Assembly: GCF_963169125.1 (NCBI RefSeq)
Contig: NC_084798.1
Coordinates: 168,545,980-168,609,979, forward strand
Direction of reading: 5' to 3'
DNA length: 64,000 bases
From: Humulus lupulus
Lineage: Eukaryota > Streptophyta > Magnoliopsida > Rosales > Cannabaceae
Positions 34,992 to 44,885 of this stretch are shown piece after piece; within the stretch, counting starts at the first letter, position 1, and every line of letters begins with the position of its first letter. The position numbers and the translations under genes were made by a program. The notes beneath the pieces are model-generated. The model did no database searches and was not told the origin of the DNA. It was given only the letters and a program-made list of their open reading frames with translations.

Positions 34992-37900
34992 ATGGATTGC
35001 TCCAATCTACTTAGTTGGAATGTGAGGGGTATGAATAAAAGAGGGAAGCAATTGGCTATCCTGAATGTGTTAAGGATTAATAAAGTTGGTATTGGAGTTT
35101 TGTTGGAGAATAAGCTGAAAAAGGAAAAAATTGAAGATATGATGGGTAATCTTTATTGTGGGTGGGATTTCTACAGCAGTAGAAACTCGGAAGGTAGGCT
35201 TTTGGTGTTATGGAGGAAAGCTTTTGCTAAGGTTCAGGTATTATTTGATCACTGCCAAATGATACACTCTTCAATAAAATTCTCAGGCAATTTGAAGGAG
35301 TATTTGGTTACCTTTGTTTATGGTCTTAATACGATTGAAGAGAGATTAGAGCTATGGAGGGGGCTTTCTTGCATTCAAGTTATGCATAGGCCTTGGTTGA
35401 TTATGGGAGACTTTAATGCAGTTTTCAATTTTGATGATAGGGTAGGAGGGAGGCCTATTAGCTCAGCTGAATTAGTTGATTCTAATGCCTGGCTTGCCAT
35501 GTCTCATATGGTTTCTATTAAGAGAATAGGCTCCAATTTTACTTGGACCAACAAACAAGATGGTGAGGACAGGATCTATTCAAGGATAGATCATGCTTTT
35601 ATTAATGAAGATTGGATTGATGAGCTGCCTAATTCAATAGCAGAGTTTCACTGGGAGACTTACTCGGATCATTGCTTCTGTCTCATTAAATTTCTCAAGA
35701 TAGGATCGCTGGGTACAAAACCTTTCAGCTTCTTTAATTTTTGGACTTCTCACAAAAGGTTTAAGGAGTTGGTGTGTGAGAATTGGAATAAACCCTTGGC
35801 TTTGAGAGGTTTGTTGGGTGTGACTAGGAAGCTTCTCAGATTAAAGCATGTGCTGAAAGTGTTCAATAGGAGAGAATTTGGTGATATTGAACAAAGTTTT
35901 CACTTGGCTAAAAGTGATTATCAGTTGGCTCTCACTAAAGCTCAAGCTACTCCATCAGATTTAGTTGCTCAGGAGGCTGAAAAAACTGCAGCTTTGCATT
36001 ATCAAGAGATTGCTGAAAGGTACCGTAGTTTCTTAATACAAAGGAGCAAAATTACTTGGTTACAGAAAGGGGATGATAATAATGCTTATTTCCATGGATG
36101 CATTAAAAAACGAAGGGAGGAGAATCGTATTGTCTCCTTTATGAACGATCAAGGGGAAATAGTTGAAGATTATGGGGCAGTAGTTCAGCATTTTTTGAGT
36201 CATTTTCGTGATTATATGGGCAGTGCTAGTTCAGCTGATGGTTCTTTTAATGCTAAGTGTATGGAGTATGGATCTTATCTGAGTATAGAACAGCAGTTAA
36301 ACTTGACTAGAAGTTTTAGCAAATCTGATGTAAAGAAGGCCCTCTTCAGTATTTCTAGTGTAAAAAGCCCAGGCCCAGATGGATTTGGGGCTGAGTTTTT
36401 CAAAACTATGTGGATGGATTTTGGAGATGAAATCTCTACATCTGTTTTGGAGTTCTTTCGAGATGGGAGGATTCCTGAATCCCTTAATGAAACTATGATT
36501 GCTTTGATTCCTAAAACAGGTAATCCCAGCCGAGCAGTTGATTACAGGCCTATAGCTTGCTGCAACACTCTATATAAATGTATCTCCAAAATGATATGCA
36601 GCAGGTTACCGGAGGTTCTTCCTCATTTGATTAGTCAAAACCAAGGTGCCTTTGTTAGAGGGAGATCGTTAGCTCATAATATACTCATCTTTCAAGACTT
36701 GATCAAGAACTATAATAAGAAGAACTCTTCTCCTAGGTGTGCTCTGAAAATAGATCTAAGCAAGGCTTATGATACAGTTGACTGGTGCTTTCTTGAGAAA
36801 TTACTCATTGGGTATCATTTTCCAATCCGCTTCATTCAATGGGTTATGGTCTGTCTGCGGGGTACTTCTTATGTTATGGTGATGAATGGTAGATTACAGG
36901 GAGGTTTCAAGGGTGTTAAAGGCCTTCGTTAGGGGGATCCTGTTTCTCCTTTGCTTTTTGTTTTGATCATGGAATATCTCACGAGGTTGCTTCAGTTGGG
37001 TGCTCATCATCATCAAGAGTTTCGTTATCACCCTTTGTGTAAAAGCCTCAAGATTATTAATCTTTGTTTTGCTGACGACTTAGTTGTTTTTTGCAAGGCT
37101 AATTGTGGCTCGGTCCAGGTGCTTAAGCAGGTTTTCGAAGAATTTGGCAACAGCACTGGTTTGAGGGCTAATTCGAGTAAGTCCCAGGTATTTTTTGGAG
37201 GGGTTTCTGTGGCAGACAGGCTCCAGCTTCTGAGATTATTGCAGCTGGATGAGGGAACTTTCCCTCTCAAGTACCTGGGGGTTCCAATGCGTCCTACTAA
37301 GTGGAAAATGGCTGACTGTGATGAAATCCTTAAAAAGATCAAGTTAAGACTTCATACTTGGGCTAGCCGGCATCTGTCTTATGCAGGGAGAGTTCAATTA
37401 ATAACTTAAGTTTTGTTGGGGCTGAGGAATTATTGGATGAATATTTTCATTCTTCCTCAAAGCATTGTTAAAGAGATTGATAAGCTGTGCATGTGGTTTC
37501 TTTGGGGCAATAATGGTTCTAGAAGCAATTTCCACCTTACTTCTTGGACTACTGCTTGTCTGCCGAAAAGGCTTGGAGGGTTGGGTTTTGGTGAGGGATC
37601 TAAGTGGAACAAAGCCATGCTAGCTAAGTATGTTTGGGAGATCAGTAACAAGCCTGATATGCTTTGGGTAAAATGGATAAATTCCGTTTATTTAAAGGGA
37701 CAACAGCTCTGGCAGTACAAACTCAAGATTGATACCAGCTGGTATTGGAGGAAAATTTGTTTGCTGAGGGAAGTTTTTTCTCAATCTGACATTGCAGCTG
37801 CTGTTAGACAGGGAAGGTTTAAAGCTGGTTTGTTGTATCTGAATTGTATTCAGATGGATCCGGTCAGCTACCATAAGTTTGTCTGGAACAGAACTAGTGT

Positions 37901-38369
37901 GCCAAAACACAGATTTATCACTTGGCAAGCGGTGAATGGCAGGTTGTTAACTCGGGACCACCTGAACAGAGTGCTTGGCCAGCTTGAGAGCACTCTCTGC
38001 CCAGTTTGTGAGTCTGATACCGAAAACCATGAGCACCTGTTTTTTGTTTGTAATTTCTCCCAGATGGTTGCCCGTTTGGTGCATAGTTGGCTGGGTTGTT
38101 GTTGGCCTTTGAGGTTCAGTGATTGGTCTCAATGGATTGGGAATATGAGAAGTGATGTTACTGCTATGATTGTGGCTGCTGCCTTTTCTGCATCAGTGTA
38201 TTATATCTGGTTTAATAGGAATTCTTGTTATTTTAATCATTTTTCTTATAGTGCTGAGTGTATAGTTGAAAGGATAAAAACTGATATTGCCTACAGATGT
38301 AATCACTTGTCTCAAAGGAAACTAACAGTCAAAGAGTTGGTCTTTGTGAGGAAAATTTCCTCTGTTTAA
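34992..38369 (+). pseudogene. LINE ORF2: endonuclease, reverse transcriptase and zinc-binding domain, two nonsense stops
   Basis: One frame of 1125 codons. Domains: apurinic-type endonuclease at residues 1-230 (LLSWNVRGMNKRG, LLENKLK, MGDFNAVFNFDDRVGG, SDHCFC); reverse transcriptase at about 440-780 (SPGPDGFGAEFFKTMW, DYRPIACCNTLYK, ALKIDLSKAYDTVDW, FADDLVVFC with the catalytic DD); C-terminal zf-RVT at about 950-1010 (HRFITWQAVNGRLLTRD, CPVCESDTENHEHLFFVC). A TAG at 36930 stands where Gln of the conserved QGDP motif is expected, a C to T change; a TAA at 37407 is the second stop. The reading frame resumes unchanged after each. No RNase H domain is visible. The protein would nick target DNA and prime reverse transcription there. 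Confidence 0.9.
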
Positions 38370-38475
38370 TGCTTTTGTTCCCTTCTGTTTGAGGGGTTGG
38401 TTTGTAATTCGGTTGTGATTAATAAAGATTGTTTCTTTCTTGATTAAAAAAAAAAAAAAAAAAGATAGTTTTGAA

Positions 38476-39170
38476 TTTTTTTTATACTAAAAACAAGACA
38501 TTAATTCAGAACAAGTAAAATAAAGAGAGTTCATGAAACTACTATACTAAAATCATGTCAACCTAATCACAAAATACAAAATTATTATATCCAATATAAA
38601 CACAATTTCAGCAACAAAGCATGTGAAATATTTTTACTAAAAAACAGAGAAGTAATGATCCAAGTAACCAATCACAAATTTAAGTATATGGCCCATTAGT
38701 GTGACAAATCAAAACAATCAAAGAAAAATGTCCTGCAGCAATGGAAATAATTATTGTTAAGAAATTATTGAAACAAAAACAAACCCACCGTGAGCACTAA
38801 GCAGAGATAACTTCCAAGAAACTGAAATTAATGAAAATTGATATGATAATTTTCTCACCCACCAAATCTAATCCAAATTAACGTTCACAAGTTATAAATC
38901 TCAATCACAAGAATAAGTAAATAACATTACCAATTCAAAATATCTAACAGAAACAAAAGAGTTGGAATACAAATCTCTATCTATATGTATAAATCCAAGT
39001 AACCAACATTTGAGATTTGACAAATCTCAATCCATCCAAAAGATGCAAAACTGAAAACTTAATCAAAATAAAACAATAGAGTTATAAACATACACAGATG
39101 ATAGATTTACAACAAAAAAAACATAACACAAAAGCAATCAATAGATAAAAAAACAAACAAGATAAACCAA
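38476..39170. other. CACTA 3 interior right of the LINE
   Basis: AT-rich DNA. The first 65 bases are the third copy of the 61-base tandem unit described at the left of the LINE. No gene is seen. Confidence 0.55.
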
Positions 39171-39179
39171 GATATTTAG

Positions 39180-39720
39180 ACTTATACCTCTATGAGTAGT
39201 GAGCCCGTGTGAAGCTTTCGGAGGGCTGACCCCCGCCGTTCGTCCAAAGCTGCAACCACTCCGAGACCCACCATTTGTCCTGAGTTGTCGCCGTTCTGAG
39301 CCCTCCATGCTGCCATGGAGATTGATAGAAGTAGTGTGAGAGAGGGAAAGACATTCAGATTTTCTAACAAAACATAATGCATGAGGGGAAAGAAATAGAG
39401 TAACTTGGATTTTAGTGGGTTCTAAAATTCCATCGAGACCTCTGCTGCCACCGCCGTCGTGGTCGAAAACACTTGCAGCGTCGAGACCTCTTGCAGCTCC
39501 GAGCACCCTTGCAGCGCCGAGAACCACCTGCAGCGCCGCCGAGAACCTTGGCCGAGATTGTCCAGGCATCGAAAAGCGTGGCCGACCAGCAGCATAGCCG
39601 TTGCCGAGCACCATAACCACCAAGAACAACTGCACCGCCGGTTAGATGGGGAACCCAGCCGCACAAAACTTCTTCTTCTTTGTTGTGCTGAAAAAAGAAT
39701 GAACCATAATCCCTAAAGCC
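39180..39720 (-). other. GC-rich leader-like block with a short CAG-rich tandem repeat
   Basis: A block much richer in GC than its surroundings. At about 39470-39547 the word CTTGCAGCGCCGAGAACC recurs four times with a spacing of 18-22 bases. Several overlapping frames exist on both strands, as expected in GC-rich repeats, and none shows a domain. By comparison with the blocks at 12820-12960 and 26330-26740 it may be the promoter and first exon of a CACTA gene. Confidence 0.4.
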
Positions 39721-40665
39721 CCAAACCGAATATATATGTATTTCTTATTAAAAAAATGATTTTAATTAATCAATAAAAAAGTGATTTTTAGGTCTGATTT
39801 TTTAATTAAAATTTTCTTATTTAATTCATTAATAAAAAACAGATTTTTAATTTTTAATTATTAATTTTGTTAAGAATATATTTATATAACATATAATTTT
39901 TTAGAGCCCACTTTGAGTATCATCAATACTCTTTTAGAGCCCATTTTCCATTTATTTTATATTATGGTGTATATACAATATTGTTACACCCCTAAATTTG
40001 GAGATTCATTTGTCTAATCTCTTAGCTTGCGAGATTGCAGACCGAATATATAAATTAAAGAAAATATGACTATTTATACAAATGAATATATATCCAAAAG
40101 CTACATCATTGGTCCGGTTTGAGCATGAGCTAGGTGCGCATCACTCGGTCACAAGTAAATCGCGTATACCTTTCGGGGGGCGCAGAATAATTACTGAAAG
40201 GGGTAAATAGAGTCAAGGCATACTCTAATAATTTTCTCTAACCATGGGGAAGTTGGATAAACACGATAGAATTAATTTATTTTTTACTCTTTGATAAAGA
40301 ATGAATTCCATACCAAAGAGTGAGGGACAAACTGTAGTGGGCAAAATCAGTGACCTTGATAAAAAATAATCCAACAAGCAATCACTCAGCCCAATGAGCT
40401 AGTCTAATTAGCCAACAAGGCCCAAACCGATGTAAGTGGGCTCGCGTATACAATGTATCATCCAAACGCCCAAAACCATACCCGAACATGAACCCAGATA
40501 CGCTCAGTCAGCCAGGGACCTTGAAACAGTCAAGGCTCCCACCACATTCGCCAAGAATAGTTCGGAAAGAAACCACTTGGAACGAGTACAACTTTTTCTT
40601 AGTTCAAGAGTAGTAGCTGGTTACGATTTTGAAACCAAAAGAAAAAAGTTTTCCCAAACTTGTAA
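39721..40665. other. Spacer with possible LTR remnant
   Basis: AT-rich to 39970, then moderately GC DNA from TGTTACACCCCTAAATTTGG (39979) onward. Starts of this TGTTACACCCC type are common in plant gypsy LTRs, but no partner or duplication was found, so this is only a suggestion. No gene. Confidence 0.35.
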
Positions 40666-40667
40666 CC

Positions 40668-40765
40668 TGTTACCAGTTTTAAACGTGTAACTGTTACCAG
40701 TTTTAAACTTGTAACTGTTACCAGTTTTAAACTTGTAACCTGTTACAAGTTTTAAACTTGAAAAA
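40668..40765 (+). repeat. 24-base tandem repeat, four copies
   Basis: TTACCAGTTTTAAACTTGTAACTG-type units start at about 40671, 40695, 40719 and 40744. The same GTAAC.GGTTA word recurs singly near 40785 and again far away near 49455 and 49590. Confidence 0.8.
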
Positions 40766-40769
40766 GTTG

Positions 40770-41340
40770 TAACCGGTTATAATTTATCTCATTGCTGGTT
40801 ACCTGAATAAAATTTTGAAAAAAAGGACAATTTCATATTCAAATTCTCAACTCATAAATCAATTGTTGGTCTCAATTTTTTTAATAGAATTGTAGATCGA
40901 CTAATATTGATCTTGAGTAGCATAAAATCAATCGAAATTGTGAATGAAAGTTTACAATATGTGGGAATGTGGAAAATTTTGAAACTTAATTGCCAACAAA
41001 TAAGAGTATAAATCCTGTAAATTTTTTGGTAGAAAAAGTTAGTGATCGAGGTAGAATGACAAATGAAATTATATTATTACATTAATTATCTCTTTAATTA
41101 AAATTTTAAGATGGCATATATGTAAGTTTCACTATAAATAATATTGTTTCCATGATTACAATAAAAATTATGACTAAAAATATATTTAAAAGTCCGTAGC
41201 TAAAAGTATTAGCAACAAAAATAATAATTTATTGTGACTAAATATATTTTTGCTCAAGGACAAATTGTTACTGTATAATACTTTCAGTCACAAATAATTA
41301 TTTGTTAAGATTAAAAACGACATATAGTCATAAAAAATTT
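40770..41340. other. AT-rich spacer
   Basis: No gene. 41160-41335 contains several short words of the type ATGACTAAAAATATAT and AGTCACAAATAAT in both orientations, which resemble the subterminal array of yet another small DNA transposon. Confidence 0.4.
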
Positions 41341-41344
41341 ATGT

Positions 41345-41505
41345 TATGCATGGTAGGTCGGTTCCTTAAAAACCGACCTGCCATGCTTCTCTTTGACTAA
41401 TATGATAGGTCAGTTCCCTGAGTACCGACTTATGAACATATATTAAGTCGGTTTCTGCAGAACTGACCTACCATGACCGATGCCTGATGTCCAGATTGTA
41501 GTAGT
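41345..41505. mobile_element. Orphan CACTA-type end (GGTCGGTT family)
   Basis: Reading the minus strand from 41505: CACTACTACAATCTGGACAT, then repeats of GGTAGGTCAGTT..CCGACTTA in inverted pairs. A good hairpin is GGTAGGTCGGTTCC / ACCGACCTGCC at about 41352-41382. This is the classical layout of a CACTA terminus. The other end of the same element was not found in the window, so it is truncated or was broken by later insertions. Confidence 0.6.
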
Positions 41506-41515
41506 GATTGCCCGC

Positions 41516-42206
41516 GGCCAACATGATCTCCTGGCCGCGACCTCCGCGCGAACATGGCCCAGAATATGACCCGTGGCCGCGACCATCAAGAATCACTGGC
41601 CGCGGCCGTGCGACAAATTTTTCTTTAAAATTGAAATTTTAAATGTAATTATTGGGGGCTATAAAAGGGATTAGGGTTAACTTTTATCATAACTTTGGAT
41701 TGCGATTTTTAGAGGCTAGAGCAGCAGAGGAGGAGGAAAAAACATCATCATCTATATTCTTCAATCTAGTTTTTCATTCTTCTCAAAACACTTTTATTTT
41801 CATTGAATATTTATGTTTATGAATATAAAATATGATTATGGAGTAGTTTTCTTTATATTTAAGGGTTATTTCAAAACCCTAGACATGATATCTTGAATGC
41901 ATTGATGAATTTTATTTTTTTTATTCCCTTATATTAAATTGCTTCTATTTTTCTATTTGAATGTCATGGATCTTGTAAAATCTTGTTTAGATGGCCACTA
42001 ATTAAGGTTTTGCATTGTTCTACTATCATCTTAGGATTTCTATTCACCTAATAGTTTAGGATTCTAAGTAAAGTGATAAATTGCAATTAAGGTATTGTGA
42101 CGGGTATTCTAATTGTGATGAGAAATAGAACCTAGGTTAAATGAATTGCATGCTTAATGAATTTTTTGCCTAGATTAACCTGTTTCCACAAAGTGTAATG
42201 CTTTTA
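41516..42206. other. Unassigned DNA with repeated GGCCGCG words
   Basis: 41518-41620 holds four or five GGCCGCGACC-type words; then AT-rich DNA. It flanks the solo LTR and continues on its other side (43447-43740) without interruption of sequence character. It could be part of an older retroelement. No gene is recognised. Confidence 0.4.
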
Positions 42207-42211
42207 CTAGG

Positions 42212-43441
42212 TGTTGACTGTGTTTTTAGCCAACGACGTGAGAATGTCAATAACGACAAACCTTCAAGAGAATTTAAACGACACAGACAGTTTAATCAAC
42301 AAAAGTAAATAACACACAAGATTTTATAGTGGTTCAGCCCCGTTCAGTCGGTAATAGCCTAATCCGCTTAGATATTTTATTACTTTATCTACACTCAAGA
42401 TCAGATGAACCAGTGTCAACTGAGTTTCTTCAGTGTAAATTTTCAGGAATACAAAAAGGGTTCTCTCTCAAGGAAAACGCACTTTCTCTCTCTAGAACTC
42501 AGACCAAATCTCAAATTGCCAAAAGTTCTTTTCTGATCCCATCAACCCTCTATTTATAGGCTTGGGATCCTAAACTGATATCCCCCTAGGATCGAGATAT
42601 TTTATTACTCATATTATATTTAAATTACACAAAATATTCAAAATACAACAGATTCCTCAATTTGAGTGAGGAATGAGAGATTCCCGTGATGCCCAGACCG
42701 ATTCTTGCTGAAGCCGTTTCTGGGAATTTGACGTAGTCTGGTCCATTTGTTTGATGAATATCTTCTTCTGGTCGAACACATGCATGCTGGACACACACAA
42801 GTGCTGGTCGGACATATGCATGCTGGACACATGCATATGGACCATACTCCTTGGACTGCTCCTTGGACCAAGGTTCGAGCACACCTCTAGTCTCTCCTCG
42901 GACCAAGGTCCGAGCCACACCTCATGGGGCTTCTCCTCGGACCAAGGTCCAACCCCATCTCTTAGGGCTCTCCTCGGATCAAGGACCAAGGACCAAGGTC
43001 CGAGCCACACCTTGGCTCTCCTCGGATCAAGGTCCAAGCCACACTCTCCCTTGGCCTCCTCGGATCAAGGTCCGAGCCACACTCTCCCTTGGCCTCCTCG
43101 GATCAAGGTCCGAACACATGCATGGGGCTTCTCCTCGGACATGGTTCGACCAGACCTCTTGGAATGCCTTCCTCGGACCAAGGTCCGAGCACATCACTTG
43201 TGCCCCTCCTCGGATCAAGGTCCGACCGGACCTATTGTGGCCTCTCCTCGGACTAAGGTCCGACCGGGCACACCTTAGCCCAAGTACTCTCCTCGGGTGC
43301 ACTTGGCTTGGTTATGACATCTCTCAAGCAGTCCAAACTCTTCATTGATGTACTGGCTACTGCTAAGTCATATCACCCAACTAATCCATGCCACTTGTCA
43401 ATTTTATTGCCACATCATCATTTTCAAATTTTGAGATAACA
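42212..43441 (-). mobile_element. Solo LTR with perfect 5-base target duplication
   Basis: The 1230-base unit begins TGTTGACTGTGTTTTTAGCC and ends TTTTGAGATAACA (TG...CA). CTAGG stands directly on both sides (42207-42211 and 43442-43446). No internal gag or pol region is present, so it is an LTR left after LTR-LTR recombination, or a very short non-autonomous element. The TATA motif CTATAAATAG at 42559-42550 indicates minus-strand orientation. It contains the repeat array of the next entry. Confidence 0.85.
42880..43290. repeat. CTCCTCGGACCAAGGTCCGA tandem-like array inside the solo LTR
   Basis: About ten copies of CTCCTCGGACCAAGGTCCGA and variants with GGATCAAGG, each followed by a variable 15-25 base spacer (for example GCCACACTCTCCCTTGGC). 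Each unit contains the inverted pair CGGACC/GGTCCG. The array makes long overlapping frames on both strands that are not genes. Confidence 0.8.
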
Positions 43442-43759
43442 CTAGGTTAAATAGATTGCATGCTTATTGAGTTTATTGCTGGATAAAAAGGGTTAATTAA
43501 GAGCGCTTAGCTTTAATTAATTATATTAGGCAAACTGGGATAATTAACTGCTTAAGTGTTATCTGCGGGGTTAATATTTTAATTGAGAATAGGGAATATT
43601 ATTCATCATTGTTGATAGATTGATTGTTGAAGGTGGAGAGTAATTCTTGACTATTTCTTTAATATCGTTATATCCTTAGTTATTCAATCATTGATATTTA
43701 TTTCATTTTATGTTTTCAGCTATTAAAACTAAAACCCCTTTTTAATTTTAATCTAGTAT

Positions 43760-43995
43760 TAGCATTGGTCTAGAATTAACTGTCGGCGTTGGGGTCAATA
43801 GCGACACATTTTAACTGTCGGCATTGGTCTCGAATTAACTGTCGGCGTTGGGGTCAATAGCGACAGTCAAAAGCAACGGTGACAGTTAGTAGCTGTCGGC
43901 GTTGGTCTCTATGCCTACAGTTTTTAACTGTCGGCGTAGAGTCACACTAAGCAACTACGACAGTCAACAAAGTTGACTGTCGTGGTTGGGTGTCG
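43760..43995. mobile_element. Orphan CACTA-type end (ACTGTCGGCGTTGG family)
   Basis: Reading the minus strand from about 43999: CACTACTACAAAACTGGGCT, followed by inverted copies of GACTGTCG and of ACTGTCGGCGTTGG. Five or more copies of the latter lie at 43780-43930. This is a third family of CACTA end nested in CACTA 3. No partner end was seen. Confidence 0.6.
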
Positions 43996-43999
43996 GGAA

Positions 44000-44270
44000 A
44001 GCCCAGTTTTGTAGTAGTGAGTGAGAGTGAGGGTGAGGGTGCGGGGACAGTGGCGGTGTGGCTACAATCAGCTGGCTGAGATCGAGAGTGAGGGTGAGGG
44101 TGCGGCGACGGTGGCGGTGAGGCTGAGATCGAGAGTGAGAGTGAGAGTGAGGGGGAGGTCTGCGACAATAAATAAATCGAAACTATAAGGCAAAGAGGAA
44201 AATGAGGGTTTGCGACTGTGTAATTAGGTTTTATGCAGTGGAGGAGAATGATAAAATGTATCAGGGGCGA
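44000..44270. repeat. GTGAGGGTGAGAGTGA simple-type repeat
   Basis: Purine-rich runs (GAGTGAGGGTGAGGGTGCGG and similar) repeat irregularly between the orphan CACTA end and the right subterminal array of CACTA 3. Confidence 0.6.
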
Positions 44271-44880
44271 CATTCTATAATAATTTTCACAAATGGTGAA
44301 AATTTCTCAACATCAGGGGCGACTTATACCACTATCAGGGGTGACTAATGATGTGTCGCCCCTGTTCTAGAATATTAGGGGTGACATATAGTCGGCCCTA
44401 ATAATTTTCACAAATGGCAAAAATTTCTCAACATCAGGGGCGACTTATACCAATATCAGGGGCGACTAATGATGTGTCGCCCCTGATTGTAGAATATTAG
44501 GGGCGACATATAGTCGCCACTAATAATTTTCACAAATGGAAAAAATTTCTCAACATCAGGGGCGACTTATACCAATATCAGGGGCGACTAATGATGTGTC
44601 ACCCCTAATTCTAGAATATTAGGGGCGACATGTCGCCCCTAATAATTTTCACAAATGGCAAAAATTTCTCAACATCAGGGGCGACTTATACCAATATCAG
44701 GGGCGACTAATGATGTGTCGCCCCTAATAATTTTCACAAATGGCGAGAATTTCTCAACATCAGGGGCGACTTATACCAATATCAGGGGCGACTAATGATA
44801 TGTCGCCCCTGATTTCTAGAATATTAGGGGTGACATATAGTCGCCCCTAATAGAGTCGCCTCTAAAACCAATATTTCTTG
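44265..44880. repeat. CACTA 3 right subterminal array, about 120-base units
   Basis: AATTTTCACAAATGG starts at 44282, 44403, 44525, 44644 and 44729, giving units of 121, 122, 119 and 85 bases (the last with a deletion). Each unit carries three or four GGGGCGAC boxes in inverted arrangement, for example AGGGGCGACATATAGTCGCC. The sequence agreement among units is high. Confidence 0.9.
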
Positions 44881-44885
44881 TAGTC

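Larger units (their letters stand above)
33593..38463 (+). mobile_element. L1-type LINE retrotransposon, nearly full length
   Basis: A complete layout: short 5' leader, ORF1 (33641-34879), ORF2 (34992-38369) broken by two stops, a 3' untranslated part with AATAAA at 38421-38426, and an 18-base poly(A) at 38446-38463. It is bounded by a target duplication of at least 12 bases. The length of about 4.87 kb fits plant L1 elements. Only two nonsense changes and no frameshift in more than 4.6 kb of coding DNA point to a young copy. Confidence 0.93.
30478..44885. mobile_element. CACTA-like element 3 inserted in a hAT gene
   Basis: The left end is CACTACAACAAAAATGAG at 30478; the right end, on the other strand, is (G)ACTACAAGAAATATTGG from 44885. 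Both then read GTTTTAG.GGC and enter arrays of AGGGGCGAC repeats, so the two ends clearly belong together. TT (or TTT) flanks both sides; with a 2-base duplication, removal restores the hAT frame between SSWFELF and WLEYS. The interior holds no transposase I can recognise. It carries the 3' end of a formate-tetrahydrofolate ligase gene, a LINE and a solo LTR, and orphan ends of other CACTA families, which together account for much of its 14.4 kb. Confidence 0.8.

Noticed and set aside
39138..39716. Several frames in GC-rich DNA on both strands
   Set aside because: Overlapping frames on both strands with repetitive Arg/Ser/Gly composition; none has a recognisable motif.
42751..43348. Overlapping plus and minus frames of 100-175 codons
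   Set aside because: They are by-products of the CTCCTCGGACCAAGGTCCGA array inside the solo LTR and consist of repetitive peptides.
44265..44880. Regularly spaced repeats that might suggest a CRISPR array
   Set aside because: Units are about 120 bases, contain inverted GGGGCGAC boxes and lie at a CACTA terminus in plant DNA; there are no unique spacers or cas genes.
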